Source: Neelides folsomi
Taxonomy: Eukaryota; Arthropoda; Collembola; Neelipleona; Neelidae
Assembly: GCA_034687125.1 (NCBI GenBank)
Contig: JAQGBZ010000013.1
Coordinates: 124,001-188,000, forward strand
Reading direction: 5' to 3'
Length of the DNA stretch: 64,000 bases
This document shows, piece after piece, positions 13,401-23,654 of the stretch. The notes under the pieces are model-generated. The model had not been told where the DNA came from. It saw only the letters and a program-made list of their open reading frames with translations, and did no database searches. Numbering within the stretch: position 1 is the stretch's first letter; every line of letters starts with the position of its first letter. A program made the translations under genes and the position numbers.

Positions 13401-14381
13401 AAGATTTACCACTTTGAGTTTTGAGTCTAAATTCTCAGGATAAAGATACCGTCCTAATCCAACCAAGAACTATTGTTCAAGAATTATTAAATTGTTTTAA
13501 TTGTTAGATTGTAAAATATTTAGAAAATCTTCAAAGTAATTAGAACTCTTACTTGATGAACAAGATGTTTGTGGTAATCATCTGAGAAGAAAACAGCCAG
13601 GGCCAGATGGATGGCCATGAGTAGAATTGAGATTGTGATTGCTGCAATTCTTGGCAAGGGCATCATCGTATTAGTGGCAAAAATGAGGATGAAGATGGGA
13701 ATAACATGATCGGCTGGTCTTGTGGGGCTCGAGAGATGCGTTGATACAAATGCTCCCGCCGCGATCGTTGAAATGACGAAAATGGAAAGGGCAAAAGAGA
13801 AACTTCTCCTCTGAAAAATGGGAAATTGGGCTCCGAAGAAAAGAACGAGGAGAATGAGGAGAGTGATGAGAAGAATGGTGAGTTGGGCTGTTGAATTGAC
13901 GATATCCTGTTGAAAAAACAATAAATGTCTATAGAGATACATAATGGGAATCCTCGAAGTGTAATCCCGAGAGAAATAATGGTAAATCAATTATTTTTCC
14001 TCATAAGAGTCTACTCAATTTGGGTTGCTTTCTACTGGAATTAGTTCATTAGGAGAAACAATTTTCCACCCTTGATAAATGGAAGGACACGAGACTTGAA
14101 TGCCAAGGTCTTAAGGACCAATTAAAGTATAGTCGGCCAATAAACTTTCATATAATCTCATTTACGAAATGCACTTCAAAATTTGGAAATTTAATGAATT
14201 TTGAATTTGAGTTCATTAAATTCCAACTTACGTGACCGGAGAGGAAGGCGATGAGAAGAAAAGCGCTCGTGGCAGCTGAAGCCAACAGAAGGAAACTGAG
14301 AAAGAGGGAATGTTGAAGACGATTCCAATACGTGACATAAACACTTTCCAAGTCAACGCTCTTCTCCTGTTCTTTCCCCAT
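36..14381 (-). CDS. Ac76E-like: Adenylate cyclase, Ac76E/ADCY2-like, 3' end off window
   Basis: Membrane enzyme that turns ATP into cAMP downstream of G proteins. Coding exons on the minus strand, in transcript order: 14381-14232, 13906-13553, 8924-8730, 8207-8104, 8019-7908, 7322-7195, 7117-6959, 6844-6712, 6547-6347, 6152-6097, 5957-5790, 5712-5469, 5291-5112, 5003-4834, 4666-4537, 4406-4299, 3725-3579, 3400-3326, 3225-3108, 365-339, 133-36. All are GT-AG and reading phase holds throughout, giving 1,019 codons. Layout is six membrane spans, C1, six spans, C2, as in the family (about 1,090 aa). The last roughly 60 residues of C2 lie left of position 1. The ATG at 14381 is preferred because of its context (A at -3, G at +4). 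Its exon opens at an acceptor at 14414, so a 5' UTR exon must lie upstream. The helix motif [19 protein letters not shown] points to the type 2/4/7 (Drosophila Ac76E) group. Family is certain; subtype is likely. Confidence 0.93.
366..3107 (-). other. Large cyclase intron, no gene seen
   Basis: This 2.7-kb intron separates the exon ending at 3108 from the 27-nt micro-exon. Both strands hold only short open frames without recognisable motifs. It includes a poly-T/poly-A junction near 2402-2420 and purine-rich stretches. I see no inverted repeat or transposon boundary. Confidence 0.7.
3812..4189. mobile_element. TA-flanked MITE, Tc1/mariner type, in cyclase intron
   Basis: A 378-bp non-coding element lies between cyclase exons 3725-3579 and 4406-4299. 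Its 31-bp terminal inverted repeats (3812-3842 and 4159-4189) differ at one base; the outer part reads CTCCTCCGCGG(C/T)GAATGAA. Both ends are flanked by a TA dinucleotide (3810-3811 and 4190-4191), and similarity stops there, as expected for TA target-site duplication. Because the repeats are inverted, two unrelated open frames on opposite strands share the peptide NELSKS. There is no transposase inside, so it would need an autonomous relative. Confidence 0.85.
4537..5957 (-). CDS. Adenylate cyclase exons 11-15: second membrane bundle
   Basis: Five exons (5957-5790, 5712-5469, 5291-5112, 5003-4834, 4666-4537) encode six hydrophobic spans. The exon at 5291-5112 is the large extracellular loop before the last three spans. 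It has four N-glycosylation sequons (NFT, NET, NET, NSS), as expected for family members glycosylated in this loop. The block ends with [19 protein letters not shown], the typical transition from the last span to the C2 linker. Confidence 0.88.
6097..6547 (-). CDS. Adenylate cyclase exons 9-10: C1b linker
   Basis: Exons 6547-6347 and 6152-6097 encode the polar cytoplasmic segment between C1a and the second membrane bundle. The first part is serine-, lysine- and glycine-rich (GRSRSSSKM), followed by [19 protein letters not shown], a segment that recurs in metazoan cyclases in this position. The second exon is only 56 bp. Its acceptor is the TAG at 6155-6153; a second TAG lies seven bases further in, but only the first keeps phase with the neighbouring exon. 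Confidence 0.78.
6712..8924 (-). CDS. Adenylate cyclase exons 3-8: helical linker and C1a catalytic domain
   Basis: Six exons. Exon 8924-8730 ends membrane bundle one and encodes the signalling helix leading into C1. The two metal-binding aspartates of C1 are both present: [14 protein letters not shown] (exon 8019-7908) and [14 protein letters not shown] (exon 7322-7195). The exon at 7117-6959 carries [20 protein letters not shown] and [18 protein letters not shown]. The exon at 6844-6712 closes the domain with [11 protein letters not shown] and ETYLIYPTK. Codons are split across several junctions and rejoin correctly. The sequence predicts an active metal site. Confidence 0.93.
8925..13552 (-). 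other. 4.6-kb cyclase intron, no gene seen
   Basis: The largest intron found in the cyclase, between the exon for the sixth membrane span and the exon for spans 2-5. No open frame resembles a known protein on either strand. The 9.0-10.4 kb part is very AT-rich; the 10.9-13.4 kb part has more purine/pyrimidine-rich tracts. No clear transposon ends were found. Confidence 0.65.
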
Positions 14382-14414
14382 CTTGCTTGATCTTCTTGTC
14401 AAAATGGTTTCTTT
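13553..14414 (-). CDS. Adenylate cyclase exons 1-2: N-terminus and first membrane bundle
   Basis: Two exons (14414-14232 and 13906-13553) joined in phase 0 across a 325-bp intron. The short cytoplasmic N-terminus has the motif [15 protein letters not shown], which matches the stretch just before span 1 in type 2-like cyclases. Spans 1-5 follow as clear hydrophobic runs, for example [37 protein letters not shown] and [17 protein letters not shown]. The sixth span is at the start of the next exon (8924-8730). Eleven codons upstream of the preferred ATG are open back to the splice acceptor, so translation could instead begin in an unseen upstream exon. Confidence 0.85.
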
Positions 14415-17400
14415 CTGAAATTCAAATAAAGAGAAATTTTAAAGTAAGGATTCAAGCATTCTATTAATTATAAATAACTATTATAATATCTAACATTAAA
14501 TTACAAAATCTTAAACCTTTTCGAGCAAATGAAAAGACGATGTTAGCATTAAATTTTATACCAGTATAACATGCAATAATTATAAAGTTAACTCTCATAA
14601 GAAACTTTTAAACTTTATAACCTATCTAGGTATGCATATTACTATTATGTATATAAACACGTAGAAGTCAAAATAAGCTAATGCTTATCAGTAGTTTAAC
14701 AAGTTTTAATACTTTTTGATATTCCAAGATGCTAAAATATTTTAATGAAAATTGTTTCATATCTGGTCAATCTTTCAAAAAAAATTATAAATTCAATCCT
14801 AAACCTCAAATAAAGTTTAAGATAAATTAATTATCCACTAGTTTAGAGTATATACCTATCATATTTCGAAATCAAGTTTCTTTCGAGTTTCGAATAAATA
14901 GAAAATCAAACGTTTAAATTGCTTTAGAAGATAAAAAAATCGGACAAAGCTTTTTATCCTTTCCCCAATAAGAGGAAAAAGAAAAGCACCGACGAATAGT
15001 ATATTGATGTAATTAAATGTTGTGGAGTTAAGAAAAGAGAAAATCTCATTTGGAACTTTCTTCCATTAAGGAAACTCTATTAAGGTGTAGAAGCCAAAGC
15101 ATTTATCAAAGAAGCTTATTTTCTAAGCAAAGAAAGCTTCTGTATTCTGTAGGCTTCGTCAATTGTATCAGTCTAGTCAATTCGAGTATAACGCCAAATA
15201 TCTGTAGAACCTGTACATACAATCGTGAAGAGTATTGGTGTGCGTATTCTGGCATGATTTCCATCATTTAAATTCCCTTGATTATTTATAACAGTGAATC
15301 AACATGGAGTGCCATGCTAGAAAGTATTATTAAATTAAATAAATAGGGTCGAACACTTGTAGAACATAACTCAATCGAATCTCTCATATTTCCATCACGA
15401 ATTTAGGATTTAACGAGTTTAAAATCTCTCGTACCAGATGCTCCTACACTATGAGTATTTACACATAAGTATGTATGAAACGTAATCGTACGTTAACTTA
15501 AGTCTCAATTTAACTTAATTGAAAGATTATTAATCCGTAATCTCAAACTACCGAAATGTCATTTTATATAAAAAGATTTCAACTTGAAGTCTTAATACGT
15601 ATACTTCCATTTCTACAAATGCTTAAACTCCCAACTTGACATCAAGCCTAGGAATTGATCCTCATTTAATTACAACCCATAAGGGGCGGTCCGGAGTTGA
15701 ATTAAATTTTGATCAGATCCTCCGGGGATAAATTATTAGCCCCCATGGTCGCTTCACTCCACTGACCATCATGTCCACTACTTGGCCTTTCCTTCTTTCC
15801 AAACCCGATAACCACCACACATATTACATGCTTTTAGTTGAAGTGGAGGACTAAGCTCCCCGTTTCACGCCCACCGCTCTCAGATTCTCCCTTTTCCGCT
15901 TGAACTCTTTTTGGAGAATGGTTGACAAATGAGATTTCCTCAGGGACACTGAGGAATTGCTTGTCAACCATTCATCACTTCCAGGCAGAGGACCATCCTA
16001 CAAAACATGGACTTTTCACTCCGTTTGATGAAACGAGGAAGGTTGAGCGAAAGTGAATAAACCACCTTACGCTCAAATTCACTTCTCCCGTGGGCTAACA
16101 AGAATCAGTCAGAAGCCACGAGAAGCGAAGTGTTCAGAAATCGAGAATTCATGTGAAATGCTTCTATTTCTCTTTCGACTCCCAGAGAGATGTCCTCATG
16201 TCTCGAAATGTTGAGCAGGAAGATATTGATGTGACTTCATTAGCTGCAATTTGTAAATATGAATAAATCCTGACATAAAATAAAGACCTTGCATGATTTC
16301 ATTCAGTGTGCCCTAAGGACAATGAACAAAGAAAGTATCTATGACAAATATTGATTTTAATTATAGAGAGGATTCATTTTTTTCTTACTGACAATAAATA
16401 TGTATTGGTATACACAACTCTAAATACTGAAACGACTCTCAAACGAGAGGTTTGTACTCGTATTTAAGATCTTTGAACCGTTCAAATTTGAATTTTATCG
16501 TTTTTTAAATTCAATCATAATACTACAATATGAATAGTGATTATCACTATTTACCTATTATAATTTTTAAAAGTTAAATCCCCAAGAACAAGATATTTTT
16601 TCACATAAAAGCAATTAAAATATCACAAATATGCATGGTGCAATTAAAAATAAATTCATATTATGATTCATAACAATGTTCCAATTAGATCGATAAATTG
16701 TGTAAATATTATATATTCAAGATATTACTTCAAAATTGCATGAATTAAAATAATCCATCTAACTACTAATGGGTGGATAAAGGAATTTATGAATTTATGA
16801 ATAAATTAAATTTGAATATTATCCCAATTGATGAAGCATCGGAGAATATAAATCTGATCTAAAATGTGCAATAAGAGAAGATAAAAGTCCATATCCATGT
16901 AATGCAAAACCATATCAAATGAATTCCTTGTCCTTTAAGATATGCATTTATGTATCATATTTAGATATTATCTATAGGTACATTAATCTCAGTTACCTCT
17001 TACGTAATATGAAAGACTTTATCGCTGAGTTTTAAACAAATGGTCTTGTCCTAGTGAATGTGCTTTTAGTTTCGCATGCATAAATATCAGAAGGCAATTT
17101 AAAAGGATTTCCATGTTCAAAGAATATTCTTTAAAGTTATTCGATAACTAACTAATTCTAAAAATTATTAAATTATACTTTTTAAATATCTGTAATCTGG
17201 AAAATTGAAATAAACTGGATTACACCATTTGTTAACTTTTTTCGAAAATAAAAATGTACATCATTTCCTGTTCATTTCATTAATATATTTATTTTTACAT
17301 GAGATGCTTTTAACTTGTAAGTAAAGATAGTTAGTATTAAAGATCGTAGACAAGTATTAATAAATAATGTATAATTAATTAAAAAAACACTTGAAAATTC

Positions 17401-19600
17401 TTATATTAAAATTCTTTTGTTTATATTCAAAGGTTTTTGAGTAAGTAGTAGTTTTGTGTGTAGCTAAAAAATAAAATTAAAAAGGGTTCTAGACTATTTA
17501 CATACAACAGGAGCACATCATCACAAAACCATTAGGGGGTTGAGGTTCAATTGAAATGAATAGAGAAGTTGGTTATAACAGTATTCTGTATGTTCGCTCA
17601 CGTCCCGAGAAAGGGTTATTAAATTTAAAATGAGAAATCCGCCAGCAGAGCTTGAATATGGAATTTGAATTCGTCTTGACACACTTTGACATTCTCTCTC
17701 TTGTCAAAAGGTGTGAGAAGAAGAAAGATGCCATTCTTCTCCATAATTGTAATCCCTATCCCCTCAACCACCTTGAGAAGTCTCGAAGGAATTCTCGCCT
17801 GCAAATGTCACTTTCAATCAGAAAGCACAAAACACAATTTCTGAATAGAGGATTTCCTTAACTAATTCCACAATACAAAAGAGAGAAAAACCCAAGAAAA
17901 ATCCCACTTTCAACAAGTACAATTTCACTCGAGAGAAGTCGGAAAAGATGACCTTATGGACCTTCGGAAAAGTTGAAGAAAGGTAAAGCTTTTAAGAACG
18001 ATTTACTCCATTCCCCCTTCTCACCAATTTGTTTCTCTCTCCACTCAATTCCTCTTTTCTTTCTTCCAATTTCCATCCGAATGAAAGGTAATTGGACGAA
18101 AAAGGGAAGAGAAAGGAATTCACACATGTACTAACTTTATAAATGCTCTTTTTGACCAAGAAGTTGAAAGACCCATTTCCCAGACTCGACCACAAACTGA
18201 AGTCGAACATGAGAGCCGCCTGATGGACTTGGCTTTCACAGTCAATGAGTCAGGGGCTGAAAGGGAGGAAATTCCATGGATATTTCCAGAGGACTGAAAG
18301 GGAACTTTTATTCTTTAATTTTTCCATTTTACTGACAAGGTGACGAAGTTCATAAGGTCGGGTCTCGCTAATTAAATAGAGTGGTCTCTCATTCAACACA
18401 TGGAAGTCCTCATTACCATTTCTATTGCAGTTTCAAATTGGAGAATTGAGAATTGACCACAGGGATTCGCCTGAACATGTTCATGCGCTTCTTTTGAACA
18501 TTGATTGAGAGCTCAGGAGGAAGAAGAGCCATAAGGGATTTCTTACAAAAAGAAAGATTGAGGAACTTGAACTGAACATTGAACTCTGGTGAATGAAATC
18601 CCTAATAATATATTTTAACTGCTCTTCATAGATATAGGGATATAAAAGTGTGTGCATTGGAGCCTGTCTAATTTCTGATAACATCTTGATTCTCCGACAA
18701 AAGTATTCTGGTCTCAATGATATTTAGTAGATACGTTAGATCCTTAGTACAAATACAGAGACGCACTAACTTTAAGTTCGTGGTGTACTTAAACGACATA
18801 TGTCTTACTGTGTCCAATCTATTTGTTCATCTAGTGTTTATTTAAGATATCATTTATAATAGATCTTTTGGTTTCCTTTACTTTTCCAAATTCAAACTTT
18901 CACTGTACACTACATTATGTTAGTACGTACTTATACCAAGTGTTACTTTTTAACTTATTTGATTTAAATTAATATAAACTTTGTTATTGAATTATGTATA
19001 AGTTTCTTTTTAAGTAAAGTAAGTCTTAATGTCAGATTAAAAGTTAGAAATTATGAAAGTTGTTTCATCACAAATTAAATGTTTTGAGGTTCAAATAATA
19101 CTCATAACGCAATGTTTCAATACAAGCTCGATTAAATATTGTTCTTATTAATGTATATGTAAGTACATAGTCACAGAGCAAAATATTTTTTATATTCTTT
19201 ATAGGTAATGGGGTAATGATGGCATAATTTAAAAAAAATATTTTAATATTTTATTTTTCATATGAATCACGTGTAAAATTAGGCAGAATAAGATATATCC
19301 ACCACAGATTATTAAAATGTAAATTTTTCGAATGGGCAAGTCAAAAATGAAGTGTAAAATATATTAAATGCAGCAAGAAAATGTAAAGCTAATGAGCTGT
19401 CAAAAATGAAAGAAACCAGACGCTTGAATCCCCCAAGTGTGTAAACGACCTTATCTTGCAGTTCGATCATCTTTACATTTATGCCATTCGAGAGAATGTG
19501 AATAACACAAGTAAAGTTAACATACTTGTATTGTGTATTCTCAATCTTCTTGAAACTAAACTTATGCTTCGCAAAAATTAATGACACTTACAATAATTTT
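14415..19600. other. Upstream cyclase intron or intergenic DNA, no gene seen
   Basis: Non-coding as far as I can tell. It must contain the intron upstream of the acceptor at 14414. A perfect 8-bp-arm hairpin (AATAGTGA, loop TTA) sits at 16533-16551. A GC-richer patch with CpG sites lies near 15.6-15.8 kb. No open frame in the stretch carries a recognised motif. Confidence 0.6.
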
Positions 19601-19732
19601 AAATATTAAAATTAGTATATTAAATATTAAAATTAGCATATTAAATATTAAAATTAGTATATTAAATATTAAAATTAGTATATTAAATATTAAAATTAGT
19701 ATATTAAATATTAAAATTAGTATATTAAATAT
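19601..19732. repeat. 21-bp minisatellite, six copies
   Basis: Six head-to-tail copies of AAATATTAAAATTAGTATAT plus one T, starting at 19601, 19622, 19643, 19664, 19685 and 19706, then a partial seventh. The second copy has one T-to-C change; the others are identical, which suggests recent expansion. The period is a multiple of three, so both strands stay open (repeating ILNIKIS / ILIFNIL peptides), but this is a by-product and not a gene. Confidence 0.95.
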
Positions 19733-19740
19733 AGCTAATA

Positions 19741-19786
19741 TATTAACTCTTATATTGTATAAATACAATATAGGTAAGAGTTAATA
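19741..19786. repeat. Hairpin beside the minisatellite
   Basis: Imperfect inverted repeat directly after the 21-bp array. The left arm TATTAACTCTTATATTGTA pairs with the right arm apart from a 4-base insertion (GGTA), around a loop of four bases. It could be a replication-slippage hotspot next to the array. It is not a protein-coding or RNA gene I recognise. Confidence 0.75.
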
Positions 19787-22129
19787 AGATAGTGCATAAA
19801 TTTCTCATTGTAAAATCAATTTTTTAAAGTCAAAAGGCTTAAATTAATCAAAATATATTATGCATTATTGCAGAAATTGAACATAAAAGAGTAATTCAAA
19901 GAGTATTCTTGATTGTTGAACATGAAAAGAGAGAGAGAGAAAAATTGTAAGTGCATTGAAGATCTAATGAGTACAAAAGAGCGAATAAAATGAAGAAGGC
20001 TGAAATTGAGAGTTGGTAGGAAAATCGAATCTCGCTCTTTTAGCGTCTCCACCCCATAAGCATAAGATAAAAGGAGATGAGAGTTAAGAAGCGTCTCTTC
20101 CTTAAACGCATCTCAACCATTCTCTCTCTAATTTATTGAAGTGAAAGTTCTCTTCATTTTATTACGTGAAGAATCTCCTTCTAACTATGGTATAAGTATG
20201 TACAAGTCCTCTCGAGACTCTGACAATATACTCAAAAGTTCTCACGAGCCAACTCGAACATGAGGCTCATGAAATTCATCTCATCTCCTTATCATTTCAT
20301 CACTACGAGAATAATTAGTATTTAGGAATCTAATTATAAAGCTGATCCATATCCCTCAATGTATTAGTCCAAATATGATTATGGCAGTTCATTTCTGTTT
20401 ATGTAGTAGTGGAATTTGAATTAACTTGTGATCGATTACTCAACAACTCTCTTCACAAAATTTAGAGTCCTTCAGTATGTTATATTTATTAGACCGAAAA
20501 TAAATTGTATATTTCTCTCTATGCTTTTTGAAGAACGAATAACCTATCTGTATTTTCATTTATGTATGGATTATTATATAATAATGATTACTAATTGTAT
20601 TATATTATAATATAATTTAAGGTACGCGTACGTAGATGTTTACACATGAAAAGACATAAGAGGTTCCATACACAGAATATAATAATGTGTTGGAGAGGAA
20701 TGTAATATAAATTTAAAAGGGAAATAAGGTGAATGGAGGAATAATAAAATAACTTCCAACTTGATGGAAAATAGAGTTTATATTATAACAAAGCGAATCA
20801 GAATGTTGAAGAGAAGTTGAAAAGAGAATTTGTCCTTAGGAGTAGACCACCTTACATAAATTAAAAAGCGATCTCATTATCTCCGTCTCTTCATTTCTCA
20901 TTTTCTACTATTTGAACTAAGTTCATTATTAGTTTACTCAGTGAGATTAGACTCCAGAATTGCCCTGAACCATGGAGACGAAGGAAAGTGTACCATTAAA
21001 TTTATGCTTCAAATGAGTCACTAGATATTTTGCTCAATAATTACGCCGTGTAATCGTGAAGGGGCAAAATGGAAGAGTCAGATGAGCAAAAGATTGATTG
21101 AAGCCTTCAAAGGAATTTAATCCCATTAAATAAGTCAATTCAGGGAGCGGAACAAGGAACCCTACACATAAAGTGATAAGTCAAGTATGTACGACAGACA
21201 TACACGACAACATACTTCCATGAATCTACAAGTCTCCTCTTCACGTCATTTACTTGTGTAATACAATCTATCTTATGTATCAGTATTAAATCTCGGGTTA
21301 ATTTAATCCTTTGTAAATCGAGAAGAGTTCATTTGTATGAGCTGATGAAGTTCACGTCCTCATTCATACTGCATTCATTCTTCCATACACATTGGAGATA
21401 GGGCGATACAGTTTAAACATGGAAGGTCGCTTAGTGAGTGTGTCTCGGCATTAAAGAGCAACTCTGCTTTTGTATGCAAAGAGACTCAAGAGCTCCGTAG
21501 AAGGCGAAAGCCCATTTGAACTATGCAAAAGATTCCTTGCCAAATAAGTTGTCCAGAGAAGCCTTCTCTTACCAACCACTTTCAACTCGTTTCAATCCAC
21601 AAAATCCCTCATCATCATACTCGACATAAAAATGAAGGGGAGTGGGAGGAGGAGATGCAAAAACAGAGGTTCAGCCGCTTTTGAACTTACTTTTCTCATG
21701 CTAACCTATTCGCCATAAACGCACGAAGATACACCTCCCTTCTTTGTTGCGCCCTTTTAAGAGATAAAATTATTCAATCTCGTCTCGTCACCACTATTTT
21801 CCTTTCAAACTTTTGATCATGAAGAGAACGGAGAGTTGAAGTTGAATTGAAGGAGGAAAATGCAAAACAACTTTATCCTCATTGGCATCTACAAATATTA
21901 AAGTCGTAATGTGCCAAAACTCGCGAATCTATATTTAAATCAACCTAAAGAATGTAAAATATCAAGAGAATTCATTAGTTTTAAAGTTCTTCAATATTCT
22001 CATCCGGGCAATTAAAAGTAAAATCATCCAACTATTTTACATTGTTTCAATTTTAGTGCAATTTAAGCTTATTCACATATTGCTTTGCAATACTCACTCA
22101 TTCAGTCAATACATCTTGATACCTATATT
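19787..22129. other. Non-coding stretch, no gene seen
   Basis: AT-rich sequence alternating with purine-rich tracts. Short open frames have no family motifs, and no splice-consistent coding block was found. A small near-palindromic ATAT tract occurs at about 20.58-20.62 kb. Confidence 0.6.
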
Positions 22130-22215
22130 TACTACCCAACAACGAAAAGGTTTGCACCATCCCTCAGTTTGACATTAACCAAGAAGCGCGCAAACCTTTT
22201 CGTTGTTGAGTAGTA
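22130..22215. mobile_element. 86-bp palindromic mini-element
   Basis: 26-bp arms at 22130-22155 and 22190-22215 form an inverted repeat with a single mismatch (C versus T). They surround a 34-bp centre. Each arm starts with TA at its outer edge (TACTAC(C/T)CAACAACGAA), and flanking bases outside are unrelated. This fits a very small MITE with TA target duplication, or two abutted ends of a deleted DNA transposon. It codes for nothing. Confidence 0.7.
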
Positions 22216-23080
22216 TATTTCCCATTCGGCTAATTGTGTAATATCTAAGATATTTATATTGTCATATACTTACCAAAAGTACAGATAGGTCTGTTATGTA
22301 TGTAGACATTAACTATGTATGTTATGTATGTAGACCTTATATTAAAATATGCCCTTTAATTCATTTATGGTATGACTCACTTCTAACCCCAAGCTAGTAT
22401 AGAACTATATAATTTCATTATACATAAATATGAATACAAGTAAAAACTATCAATCAATCTTAAAAGAGTTTGGCTAAGGTTCATACTTTGAGAGCTATTA
22501 AATAATAAAATAAGTGAGGCAAATGGTAAGTTATACAGACAACTTGAGCTTTCAGCTAATTACTTTCTGTCAAGTGACAAAAAAGATGTCAACCTCATAT
22601 TTTAACACGCACTTTATTAAGAACAATTCCATATTCCTCTGTTCCTAATATGTAGGAGGATAATCTATAGTGTCTCAAATGTCTCATTAACTTCAGACAG
22701 GATATTTAAGCTTTCTATATTCTAACTTAATGCTTCATTCGTACATTAAATAACATACTATAGGTACATAACTAATATACTACTAAAAGTATAGGTATGT
22801 GTGAATGTAACGAATTCATTCATATACTCTATGTTACATAAAGTAGTAATATACTTTTGTACAAAATAATTGCTTATAGGGTTAGATAGGAAATCAGGCG
22901 TGTAATATGATATACATTTACCTATATAAAAATATAATTTGATAGGTAAAGGTAATTGGAAATTAAATATTTAAAGTGTTAGCTTAAAGTACAGATGAAA
23001 TACCTATGTATTATGTACAGTATGTATGTATTTCTAATATTTGAAAAGGACTCTCTTTCAAAGTAAAAAAGTTCACTTAA
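22216..23080. other. AT-rich spacer with short direct repeats
   Basis: No coding signal. A direct duplication of GTTATGTATGTAGAC with a near-identical tail occurs around 22.29-22.34 kb. The rest is AT-rich with scattered GTATGT runs. Confidence 0.55.
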
Positions 23081-23088
23081 TAAAAAAT

Positions 23089-23646
23089 TAGAGATGGACC
23101 GAATACGAATAATATTCGCTATTCCGTACGAATACCGAATACGAATAATTCGGTTCGGTTCGCTAGGATTCATACTATTCGGCGAATATTCGAAAAATAT
23201 TCGGTTGAACCTAAATAAGTAAAATGCAAAAGAATTATAAACTTTAAACATTCAAAAACAATGAAATTAATTATAAAAATTTAATCGATCAAATAAAATA
23301 TAGTATTTAATAATGTAATGAGTTTGTGACATATTATTAATGTACAGAATGTACAGTATATATGGGATATGTAATTGGATATCGTAGACTATTCATTTTC
23401 CACCACGAATCAAATCTTTTATCCTTTTCCAATTATAGTACTTTATTTTCCAATAATAAATGTTAGAATTAAAAATGGTAAATAGTACTTTAGGTCCTTT
23501 AAAATTGAATTATTTAGTCAATTATTCGGTGAATAATAAGCGGATAATTCGCCGAATAGTAAGCAAATAATTCGCCGAATTATTCGTATTCGATTCGGTA
23601 TGACACCTTAGCGAATAGCTGAAATTCACTATTCGGTCCATCTCTA
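23089..23646. mobile_element. hAT-type MITE with 8-bp target duplication
   Basis: A 558-bp element ends in inverted repeats TAGAGATGGACCGAATA (left, 23089-23105) and its complement (right, ending 23646). It is bracketed by a perfect 8-bp direct repeat TAAAAAAT (23081-23088 and 23647-23654), the target-site length of hAT transposons. TAGAGATGG-type ends are common in that superfamily. Both subterminal regions are packed with CGAATA / TATTCG motifs in both orientations, while the centre is plain AT-rich DNA. No transposase frame is present, so it is non-autonomous. The perfect target duplication and intact ends suggest a fairly young insertion. Confidence 0.92.
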
Positions 23647-23654
23647 TAAAAAAT

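Noticed and set aside
14400-14402. Reading the cyclase from the non-ATG codon at 14402
   Set aside because: The codon there is TTG. The first ATG in the frame is at 14381 with a good context, and the frame opens at a splice acceptor at 14414.
19562-19784. Long open frames on both strands with repeating ILNIKIS and ILIFNIL peptides
   Set aside because: They are produced by the 21-bp minisatellite, whose period is a multiple of three. No other coding evidence exists.
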